A program made the position numbers and the translations under genes. A model generated the notes under the pieces. It worked only from the letters and a program-made list of their open reading frames with translations. It did not search any database and was not told where the DNA came from. This document shows positions 57,140-64,000 of a stretch of DNA of 64,000 bases, in pieces; the stretch's first letter is position 1, and every line of letters begins with the position of its first letter. Source of the DNA: Glycomyces sp040645615 (GTDB lineage Bacteria > Actinomycetota > Actinomycetes > Mycobacteriales > Micromonosporaceae); NCBI RefSeq assembly GCF_040645615.1, contig NZ_JBEYYO010000004.1, forward strand, positions 239,106-303,105, written 5' to 3'.

Positions 57140-58378
57140 TCAACGGTTGCGGTCCAGGAGCAGCACGTCGACGGTGGACCCGGCGGGCACGCGGGTCGCG
57201 TTCTCGCCGACGGTCATCAGACCGGTGGCTTCGGCGAGGCCGGAGAGCGTATAGGAGAGGGATCCCAGCGGGGCGACGGTGTAGCCGCCGCCGCGCCGCT
57301 CGGCGACGCGCACGGGCCGGAATTCCCTCAGCCCGCTCGGTGAGGATACGGGCTCGGTCAGGTTGGCGCGCACGCTGGGCCGGAAAACCGGCTCGGCGCC
57401 GGCGAGGCGCTGGATGAGGGGCCGGGCGATCACCTCGAAGGCGATGGTCGCGGCCACGGGGTCGCCGGGCAGGCACACCACGGGGATCTCCTCGGGCCCG
57501 ATGGTGCCGAAGCCCATGGTCTCGCACAGGTAGACCGCGATCGGCGCGAAGTCGACCGCGCCGTCGCGCGAGAAGGTGCGCCGGACCATGTCGCCGGGGC
57601 CGGTGCCGGTGCCGCCGGTGGTGATGACGAGGTCGGCGCGCAGGATCTGGTCGTCGAGCACGGTGCGCAGCGCGTCGGGCTCGTCGTCGCAGATCCCGAC
57701 GCGGTAGGCGTGGGCCCCGGCCTCGGAGGCCGCGGCGGTCACGAGGTGGGAGTTGACGTCGATGAGCTGGCCGGGCTGGGAGGGGCGGCCGGTGTCGACC
57801 AGTTCGTCGCCGGTGGCGATGACCACGACGCGGGGCGTGGGCCGCACGACCACGTCGGCGATCCCGGCGGCCGCGAGGAGCCCCACGAGCTGCGGGGTGA
57901 CGCGGCGGCCCTCGTGGGCGAGGATCTCCCCGGCGGGCCGCTCGGACCCGGCGCGGCGCACGCCGTGGCCGCGGCGCGGCACCTGGCGGACCTCGACGGT
58001 GGCCATGCCCTCGTCGGTCCAGGCCAGGGGCACCACGATGTCGGCGCCGACCGGGAGCGGGGCTCCGGCGGCGACGGCGAAGCAGGTCCCGGCCACCAGG
58101 CGCACCGGCCGCCACGAGGACGCGGCGAGGTCGCCGAGGACCTTGAGGCCGACGCTCCTCTCAGGACTGGCGCCGCCGATGTCGTCCGCGGCGCACGCGT
58201 AGCCGTCGATCGCGGCGTAGTCGAACGCCGGGAGCGGCCCGGGGCTCACCGCGTTCTCGGCCAGGACCGAACCGGTGGACTGGGTCATGTCGATGTCGAC
58301 GGGGGGCAGGGGTCGCACGAGGGCCAGCGCCTTCGACAGGAAGTCGGCCAATGGCGTCGCCTCGCCGGTCCCCTTCAC
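57140..58378 (-). CDS. moeA: molybdopterin molybdenumtransferase MoeA (Glp)
   Basis: 412 residues. N-terminal PLPPVDIDMTQSTG and PLPAFDYAAIDGYA, central VVVIATGDELVD and GGTGTGPGDMV, then VCLPGDPVAATIAFEVI and the C-terminal beta barrel. It inserts molybdate into molybdopterin-AMP. Gene order galU-moeA-rimJ is conserved. Confidence 0.93.
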   Translation of the reverse strand: MKGTGEATPLADFLSKALALVRPLPPVDIDMTQSTGSVLAENAVSPGPLPAFDYAAIDGYACAADDIGGASPERSVGLKVLGDLAASSWRPVRLVAGTCFAVAAGAPLPVGADIVVPLAWTDEGMATVEVRQVPRRGHGVRRAGSERPAGEILAHEGRRVTPQLVGLLAAAGIADVVVRPTPRVVVIATGDELVDTGRPSQPGQLIDVNSHLVTAAASEAGAHAYRVGICDDEPDALRTVLDDQILRADLVITTGGTGTGPGDMVRRTFSRDGAVDFAPIAVYLCETMGFGTIGPEEIPVVCLPGDPVAATIAFEVIARPLIQRLAGAEPVFRPSVRANLTEPVSSPSGLREFRPVRVAERRGGGYTVAPLGSLSYTLSGLAEATGLMTVGENATRVPAGSTVDVLLLDRNR

Positions 58379-58429
58379 TGCATCCCCCCGTCGGTCAAGT
58401 TCGTCTCGGCGCCGCCTCAGGGCGCCGAG

Positions 58430-59314
58430 TCAGTCAAGTGTCGCACTGAATTCACGCAGCCAGGCGTTGAAGCCGGGCAAGTCGTCGCGCTGGGTGGCGA
58501 GCTCGATGAGGGTCTGGAGGTAGGCCACAGGCTCGCCGGTGTCGTAGCGGCGACCGCGGTAGATCACGGCGTGGACTGGGGTTCCCTTGTCGCGCATGGT
58601 ATCCATGGCGTCGGTGAGTTGGATTTCGCCGCCGCGGCCGGGCGGGGTCTGGTCGATGACGGGGAAGATCGAGCCGGGGAGGACGTATCGTCCGATGAGG
58701 ATGAGATTCGAGGGGGCGTCCTGGACCGAAGGTTTCTCCACCAGACCGGTGACGCGCACGACGTCCTCGTCGTCGGTGGCCTCGACCGCGGCGACGCCGT
58801 AGCGCACGACCTCTTCGGCGGGCACTTCGAGCAGGGCCAGCACGATGCCGCCGGTCTGGGCCTGGAGGTCGATCATGCGCGGGAGGAGTTCGTGCTCGTA
58901 GAACTCGTCGCCGAGCAGGACCGCGAAGGACTCGGACCCGACGTGGGCGGTGGCCCGGCCCACGGCGTGGCCCAGGCCCTTGGCGCCGCCTTGGCGGATC
59001 GCGGTGATCTCGGCGATGGACTCGGGGGCCTTGACCTTGGCGAGCATCTCGTCCTTGCCTTTGGCGGCGAGGGCGTTGTCGAGGTCGGCGCGGGCGTCGA
59101 AGTAGTCGACCATGGCGTCCTTGCCGGGGGCGGTCACGAGGGTGACGTCGTCGAGCCCGGCGGCCGCGGCCTCCTCCACGATGTACTGGAGGACCGGCTT
59201 GTCGACGATCGGCAGCAGTTCCTTGGGCACGGCCTTGGTGACCGGCAGGAAGCGGGTGGCGAAGCCCGCCGCGGGAATGACGGCTTTCGTGGCGCGGGGC
59301 GCGGTTTCTGACAT
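58430..59314 (-). CDS. galU: UTP-glucose-1-phosphate uridylyltransferase
   Basis: 294 residues. AAGFATRFLPVTKAVPKELL is the nucleotide-binding signature, with AVLLGDEFY, LVEKPSVQDAPSN and IQLTDAMDTM downstream. It makes UDP-glucose for wall polymers and sugars. Confidence 0.95.
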   Translation of the reverse strand: MSETAPRATKAVIPAAGFATRFLPVTKAVPKELLPIVDKPVLQYIVEEAAAAGLDDVTLVTAPGKDAMVDYFDARADLDNALAAKGKDEMLAKVKAPESIAEITAIRQGGAKGLGHAVGRATAHVGSESFAVLLGDEFYEHELLPRMIDLQAQTGGIVLALLEVPAEEVVRYGVAAVEATDDEDVVRVTGLVEKPSVQDAPSNLILIGRYVLPGSIFPVIDQTPPGRGGEIQLTDAMDTMRDKGTPVHAVIYRGRRYDTGEPVAYLQTLIELATQRDDLPGFNAWLREFSATLD

Positions 59315-59416
59315 ACGGCGAGGGTAGCGTGCGCACGCTGCGTCAGAAGTCGGCCACCCGGGCGAACAGCGGGTGAACGTTCACGTTCCGAGGTGGCGTG
59401 TGCGCTGGGGTTTCGG

Positions 59417-61525
59417 TCAGACCGCGGCCACGCGCCAGGTGCCGCGCCCGGCGGCCTTGGCCGCGTACAGCGCCTCGTCGGCGGCGGCGAGGATGCCGGT
59501 GGCGTTGTCGGCGTGCTGGCCCAGCACTGCCACCCCGATGGAGACGGTGATGCGCAGTTCGCGGGCCACGGTGCCTTCGTTGACTTTGAAGGGCCTGGCG
59601 GCGACGGCCCGGCCCAGGCGCTCGGCCACGACCTCGGCCCCGGACGCGTCGGTCTCGGGCAACAGGACCATGAACTCCTCGCCGCCGTGGCGAAACGCGA
59701 GGTCGACTTCGCGGATCTGGGCGGTGATGCGCCGCGAGAGCTCGATGAGGACCTGGTCGCCGACGGGGTGCCCGTAGGTGTCGTTGACGGCCTTGAACAG
59801 GTCGAGGTCGATCGCCAGGAGCGCGGTGGGCCGCTGGTAGCGCCGCGAGCGCTCGGCCTCGCGGCGCAGCGAGGTCTGCATGAACCGGTAGTTCCACAGG
59901 CCCGTCAGCGGGTCGGTGAGGCTCAGGCGCTGGGCCTGGCGGTGCAGCAGCACGTTCTCGACCGCGACCGAGGCCTGCCCGGCGAAGGTGCGCAGCGTGT
60001 CCACGTCGCCGGGCTCGAAGTCCTCACCGGCGACGCGGTTGTAGAGCACGAGGATGCCCAGGACCCCGCCGTCGGTGCGCGGGGCGGAGCCGAGCGGGAC
60101 CTCGGCGGGCTGGGGGGCTGGCGCGGGGCCGTCGTCGAGGAGGCGGCGCGCGCCTTCCTCGGCGGGCTCGGTGACGCGGGCGCCCGCGCCGAGTTCGGCT
60201 TCCACGAGCTTGCGGCTGGCGACCGGTTCGGCCGGGGGCCGGAACGCGCCGAGCTCCTGGTCGACCGGCTGGCGCCCGGAGAAGGGCACGGCCACCACGG
60301 TGCGCGCGTCCGGTTCGGTGTCGGCGCGGGCCCAGTCGCCGAAGCGGCCCTCGACGATGCGGCCGTGGGCGGGGACCCCGGAGGCGGCGATGCGGCCCAC
60401 GATGCCCTCGCCGATGCGGATGGTCGCGGGCTGGTCGACCCCGAGGTCGCCTTCCCCGGCCCGCTGGCGCAGCTGGTCGGCGTCGTCCACGTCGACCAGC
60501 ATGATCACCCCGGCCTCGGCCCCGGCGGTGACCATCGCGGTGTCGAGGATGACCTCCAGGATGCGGTCGAGGTCGAGCGTGGCGGTCAGGGTCTGCCCCA
60601 ATCGCCCGAGTTGGCCTCGCATCTGGTCGCGGGAGGCGGTCAGGGCGTTGACGTAGGACTGGGTCTGGGCGGTCATGCGGTTGAACGCGAGCGCGAGCTG
60701 GGCGACCTCGTCGCGGCCGTGGACGGGCACGCGCACGTCCAGGTCGCCTTCCGAGACGCGTTCGGCGGCGGCCGAGAGCTCTTCGAGCGGCCTGGTGGTC
60801 GAGCGCGAGAGCCAGGTCGCGAGGGTGATCGCCAGGATCACCGAGACGGTGACCATCCCGGCGAGGGTCCAGTACATGGGGGTGACGTCCTGCGCGACGG
60901 TGCCGATGCTCAGCGGCAGGAACGCGTCGGTGCGGTCCCAGCGCCCGGCCTCGACGGTCCCGGCGCTGAGTGGGACGCCGCGGCCGTCGCGCAGCACCAG
61001 GTCGGCGTCGGCCACGCGCGCGAGGTCGGCCAGGAACGAGCGGTCGACGATGCGGAAGGCGCTGAACACGGCCGTGGTGCCCTCGGCGGTCTGGACCTCG
61101 GCCTGCGCGCCGAGCGCGACGATCGGGCCCTCGTTGGCGTAGGGGGTCGACTCGCCGCAGTCGACCCACGAGCCGCTGGGGGCCTCGGCCCCGATGTCGG
61201 TCCCGGGGCGGTCCCCGGCGGCTTCGAGGCTGGTGAACACCACCCCGTCGACCACGGCGCGGTCGACCACGAGTTCGGCCATCTCCACGGCGTTGGTCTC
61301 GCCGCCCCTGCTGTAATTGAGGGCCACGGCGGCGGCGGAGGCCTGGATGCGCTCGCATACGGTCCCGAGGGTGGAGTCGACCATCGTCATCGCCGAGTTC
61401 GCGAGCGCCTCACCGCGGGATTCCGCCAGATGGGACATGACGGCAGCCACGAAGACGGCCCCCACCAGGACCGGCCCGAGCACGACGACGAGGAACGCCG
61501 TGGTGAGCCGTGAGCGCAGCGACAC
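59417..61525 (-). CDS. diguanylate cyclase: sensor, HAMP, GAF and GGDEF domains
   Basis: 702 residues from GTG 61525 (GAGGGGG upstream; GTG 61549 is possible). Membrane segments at about 9-31 and 208-232 bracket an extracytoplasmic sensor domain. Next come HAMP (about 233-285; RPLEELSAAAERVSEGDLDV), a GAF domain with a disordered insertion (about 320-510) and GGDEF (about 530-700). RHGGEEF is the active motif; REVD five residues before it is an RxxD inhibitory site. It makes c-di-GMP with product inhibition. Confidence 0.92.
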   Translation of the reverse strand: MSLRSRLTTAFLVVVLGPVLVGAVFVAAVMSHLAESRGEALANSAMTMVDSTLGTVCERIQASAAAVALNYSRGGETNAVEMAELVVDRAVVDGVVFTSLEAAGDRPGTDIGAEAPSGSWVDCGESTPYANEGPIVALGAQAEVQTAEGTTAVFSAFRIVDRSFLADLARVADADLVLRDGRGVPLSAGTVEAGRWDRTDAFLPLSIGTVAQDVTPMYWTLAGMVTVSVILAITLATWLSRSTTRPLEELSAAAERVSEGDLDVRVPVHGRDEVAQLALAFNRMTAQTQSYVNALTASRDQMRGQLGRLGQTLTATLDLDRILEVILDTAMVTAGAEAGVIMLVDVDDADQLRQRAGEGDLGVDQPATIRIGEGIVGRIAASGVPAHGRIVEGRFGDWARADTEPDARTVVAVPFSGRQPVDQELGAFRPPAEPVASRKLVEAELGAGARVTEPAEEGARRLLDDGPAPAPQPAEVPLGSAPRTDGGVLGILVLYNRVAGEDFEPGDVDTLRTFAGQASVAVENVLLHRQAQRLSLTDPLTGLWNYRFMQTSLRREAERSRRYQRPTALLAIDLDLFKAVNDTYGHPVGDQVLIELSRRITAQIREVDLAFRHGGEEFMVLLPETDASGAEVVAERLGRAVAARPFKVNEGTVARELRITVSIGVAVLGQHADNATGILAAADEALYAAKAAGRGTWRVAAV

Positions 61526-61665
61526 CGAAGCCCCCTCAAGTTCACTCACTAGAAGACTACCTAGAGCTACCGATCGGATACGACTCGGCACAGGGTTTTC
61601 CGGCAGTCTGGCCGAAAGGCTGAGTGCGATCGGCCGTTCGGGGGAATCCTTCCAGGTGAGTACCC

Positions 61666-62337
61666 ATGTCGGAGGGAAAAACGATGCAAGAGACGAAGCG
61701 CGAAATCCGCCGCGAACTGCTCGCCGCGAGGGGCGCCCTGCCGGGCGAGGCCCGCGGCCGGGCCGACCTGGAGACCTGGAAGGCCTTGCGGGACTTCCTG
61801 ATCGAGGCCGTGGACGAAGGAGCCACGATCGCGGCGTACCGGCCGTTCGGCTCCGAGCCCGGCGCGTCACTCGAACCCGAACTGCCCGAACGACTCACGG
61901 TGGTCTACAAGGTGCTGCTCCCGGTGCTGTTGCCGGACAACGATCTCGCCTGGGAGTCGATCGGTTCCCTTGGGGCGCAGGAAAAGGACGTCCAAAAAGG
62001 CACCGCGGAGCCGGAAGCGGGGGCCCAGGCGGGCCCGCGGCGCGACGCGCCGAACGATCCGACATCACGCGCCGACGAGGGAGACGTGCTAGGACCGGAA
62101 GCGGTTGCCGAGGTCGCCGCCGTCATCGTCCCCGCGCTCGCGGTCTCAAATGATGGGATCAGACTGGGTCGCGGCGGCGGCTCGTACGACCGGGCGCTGA
62201 CCCGGGTCGGGCCCGAGGTGCCGGTGGTGGCGCTGCTGCGCGAAGGCGAGTTCGGGGTCCCCGTCCCGGCCGAGCCGCACGACCGGCCGGTGACCGGGGT
62301 GATCACGCCGTCCCTGGGGTTCCGCTCGCTGCGGTGA
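61666..62337 (+). CDS. 5-formyltetrahydrofolate cyclo-ligase with disordered insertion
   Basis: 223 residues (ATG 61684 is also possible). TKREIRRELLAARGAL, IAAYRPFGSEPG, VIVPALAVSNDGIRLGRGGG (ATP loop) and TPSLGFRSLR are the family. Residues about 103-145, between the two halves, form a hydrophilic low-complexity insert (EPEAGAQAGPRRDAPNDP) absent from usual family members. Converts 5-formyl-THF to methenyl-THF. Confidence 0.88.
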   Translation: MSEGKTMQETKREIRRELLAARGALPGEARGRADLETWKALRDFLIEAVDEGATIAAYRPFGSEPGASLEPELPERLTVVYKVLLPVLLPDNDLAWESIGSLGAQEKDVQKGTAEPEAGAQAGPRRDAPNDPTSRADEGDVLGPEAVAEVAAVIVPALAVSNDGIRLGRGGGSYDRALTRVGPEVPVVALLREGEFGVPVPAEPHDRPVTGVITPSLGFRSLR

Positions 62338-62451
62338 GGGTGGCGCGAATCTCGTGGTGGCGAGCTCACTCCCGCACGGGATGGGATTAGCACTCCGCTG
62401 CGTTGACTGCTAATGTCGATCGGGATTCGCGTCGGATGCTGGAGGTAGGAC

Positions 62452-62763
62452 GTGCCTGTCTACGAATACCGCTGCAAGGAGTGCGGTTACGAGTTCGATC
62501 GTCACCAGTCGTTCTCGGAAGCCCGCCTCACCGACTGCCCGAGCTGCGAGGCCCAGAACGCGCTGCGCAAGGTCTTCGGGAACGTCGGCGTGACCTTCAA
62601 GGGCAGCGGTTTCTACCGCACCGACTCGCGCTCGACCGGTTCGAGCTCGCTGAGCTCGAACGGCTCCAAGAACGGGGCCCCCAAGGCCGAGAAGAAGAGC
62701 GAAGCCAAGAGCGAGCCGAAGGCCGCCAAGCCCTCCTCGACGTCGACCGCGAAAGCGGCCTGA
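62452..62763 (+). CDS. fmdB: FmdB-type zinc-ribbon protein
   Basis: 103 residues from GTG 62452. PVYEYRCKECGYEFD and TDCPSC supply the two CxxC pairs of the FmdB regulatory domain; FKGSGFYRTDS ends the core. The tail is Lys/Ala/Ser-rich and disordered. Neighbour of 5-formyl-THF ligase as in mycobacteria (Rv0991c/Rv0992c). Function in regulation is not proven. Confidence 0.9.
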   Translation: MPVYEYRCKECGYEFDRHQSFSEARLTDCPSCEAQNALRKVFGNVGVTFKGSGFYRTDSRSTGSSSLSSNGSKNGAPKAEKKSEAKSEPKAAKPSSTSTAKAA

Positions 62764-62781
62764 CCTCTTCACTTTCACGAG

Positions 62782-62801
62782 ACCCGGTCCGCGGACCGGG
62801 T
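62782..62801. terminator. terminator between fmdB and nuoH
   Basis: ACCCGGTCCG and complement, then TTCGTCGTCT on plus and GA-rich on minus. Convergent genes share it. Confidence 0.75.
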
Positions 62802-62811
62802 TTCGTCGTCT

Positions 62812-63762
62812 CTAGAGCGCGAGCGCCACGGTGGTGGTGAGTACCAGTTGGGCCAGCGCGATCGGGACGAGGCCCTTCCAGCACAGCGCCTGGATCTGGT
62901 CGACGCGCAGGCGCGGCCAGGAGACGCGCAGCCAGATGACGACCATCGAGAGCGCGCCGGTCTTGAGCAGCGTCCACAGCCAGCCGAGCGATTCGGGGCC
63001 GGGGCCTTTCCAGCCGCCGAGGAACAGCACGGTGGTGAGCGCGGCGATGACCACGATGCCCACGTATTCGGCCAGGAGCAGCAGCGCGAAGCGCAGCCCG
63101 GCGTATTCGGTGAGGTAGCCGAAGACCAGTTCGGAGTCGGCGATCGGGGCGTCGAAGGGCGGGCGGCGGATCTCGGCGAGCCCGGCGGTGAAGAACACGA
63201 GCGCGGCGGGGGCCTGCCACAGCAGCCACCAGGGGTTCCAGGACTCGACGATCCCGGGGAGGCTGAGCGTCCCGGCGGCGACCGCGACGGAGGCGGCGGC
63301 GAGGACGAGCGGCAGTTCGTAGGCCATGAGCTGCGCCGCGCCGCGCAGGGCGCCGACGAGGGCGTACTTGTTGGCCGAGGACCACCCGGCCATGAGGACG
63401 GCGATGACGCCTACCCCGACGAGGGCCACGACGATGAACAGCCCGGCTTCGAGGTCGGCGCCGACGAGGCCGGGACCGAGCGGGATGAAGAGGATGACCA
63501 GTAGGTAAGGAAGCAGTGCGACTGCGGGCGCGAGTTTGAAGACGGGCTTGTCGGCGGCGTCGGGGACGAGGTCTTCCTTCTGCGCGAACTTGACGCCGTC
63601 GGCGATGAGCTGCGCCCAGCCGTGGAACCGCCCGGCGTGCATGGGCCCGAGGCGGCCTTGCATGTGCGCCATGAGCTTGTGCTCGGTCTGCCCGACGAGC
63701 AAGGGCAACACCAGGAACGCGGCGAGCACGGCGACGAGCTTGACGAGGGCCTCAAGCACCAT
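62812..63762 (-). CDS. nuoH: NADH-quinone oxidoreductase subunit H
   Basis: 316 residues with about eight membrane segments. QGRLGPMHAGRFHGWAQLIA, EDLVPDAADKPVF, AYELPLVLA and LAEIRRPPFDAPIADSELV (the quinone-site loop) define NuoH of complex I. It overlaps the upstream partial gene by 11 bp, so it belongs to a nuo operon continuing left in transcription, i.e. beyond 64,000. Confidence 0.93.
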   Translation of the reverse strand: MVLEALVKLVAVLAAFLVLPLLVGQTEHKLMAHMQGRLGPMHAGRFHGWAQLIADGVKFAQKEDLVPDAADKPVFKLAPAVALLPYLLVILFIPLGPGLVGADLEAGLFIVVALVGVGVIAVLMAGWSSANKYALVGALRGAAQLMAYELPLVLAAASVAVAAGTLSLPGIVESWNPWWLLWQAPAALVFFTAGLAEIRRPPFDAPIADSELVFGYLTEYAGLRFALLLLAEYVGIVVIAALTTVLFLGGWKGPGPESLGWLWTLLKTGALSMVVIWLRVSWPRLRVDQIQALCWKGLVPIALAQLVLTTTVALAL

Positions 63763-64000
63763 GGGGAGCCTCCGGGGAGTCGGAGGACGGCGCGGCTTCG
63801 GGAGGGTCGGCGGGCGCGGGGCGCGACGCGGCGGACGGCGCAGCTTCGGGAGGGTCGGCGGGCGCGGGACGCGACGCGGCGGACGGCGCGTCCTCGGTCG
63901 GCCTCGCGGGGCGCTCCGCCTCGCTCGCCTCGGAACGCGACGCAGTCTCGGCGGGCGACGCGTCCTCCACCTCGGGAAACTCGGCAGCAGGCGCGGGACG
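63752..64000 (-). CDS. C-terminal part of an upstream nuo-operon gene with repeat tail
   Basis: Open from the window edge to the stop at 63752. All visible sequence is Pro/Ala/Ser/Glu-rich; a 16-residue unit beginning PSAASRPAPADPP is duplicated (48 bp at DNA level). A disordered tail on a neighbouring Nuo subunit is the likely reading; the catalytic part is outside the window. Confidence 0.6.
   Translation of the reverse strand, partial: RPAPAAEFPEVEDASPAETASRSEASEAERPARPTEDAPSAASRPAPADPPEAAPSAASRPAPADPPEAAPSSDSPEAPHGA

Overview
The window is high-GC actinobacterial chromosome: high third-position GC, GTG/TTG starts, a class Ia ribonucleotide reductase, a BldM-like regulator and a His-tailed GroEL beside groES. 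From about 30 kb on, gene order follows blocks I know from actinobacterial genomes (guaB3-guaB-DUF5319 ... groEL-groES; fmdB / 5-formyl-THF ligase / galU / moeA / rimJ). A Glycomyces- or Stackebrandtia-type organism is my guess; the sequence alone does not fix the genus.

The left half, about 1-29,660, is mobile DNA. Positions 1-~17,257 look like the right end of one integrative element. It holds a truncated membrane protein, an IclR-type regulator, a translationally coupled Tad/Flp-type pilus operon (lipoprotein, secreted protein, SAF/CpaB protein, TadZ-like P-loop protein, TadA ATPase, TadB, TadC, a prepilin and three TadE/TadG-like pseudopilins), a membrane-tethered LysM-SARP regulator, a three-gene coupled minus-strand operon beginning with a 44-residue Cys peptide, a DNA methyltransferase with a companion protein, and a large serine recombinase. 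The recombinase frame runs directly into a tRNA-Arg fragment.

Positions 17,258-29,657 are a complete actinobacterial integrative and conjugative element (AICE). It is bounded by 43-bp direct repeats made from the 3' half of tRNA-Arg(CCG), which stays intact at the right end (29,616-29,688, minus). It encodes two GntR-type regulators, two HAD phosphatases, an SpdB-like spread protein, an FtsK/TraB-type DNA translocase, a DnaB-N/DUF3987 replication protein, an excisionase and a tyrosine integrase. It also carries a 255-aa cargo gene of unknown function, a GACAGAAC repeat array with a 19-bp hairpin (candidate oriV or transfer locus), CTAG-rich palindromes, GntR-type operators over a promoter, and a 14-bp leader motif repeated before three genes.

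The right half is chromosomal: nrdAB behind a tandem NrdR-box promoter; a Ser/Thr kinase and a 1,128-aa class III cyclase/AAA ATPase; guaB3 and guaB; a DUF5319 protein; an amidase whose 3' end lies in a palindromic repeat next to tandem repeats and a 97-base assembly gap; a BldM-like regulator; an ABC-class ATPase; groEL/groES with two CIRCE operators; a THUMP-like methyltransferase; a HicB-like pair; RidA; purEK; an XRE regulator divergent from methionine aminopeptidase; rimJ-like, moeA, galU; a GAF-GGDEF diguanylate cyclase; 5-formyl-THF ligase; fmdB; and nuoH at the edge of a nuo cluster.
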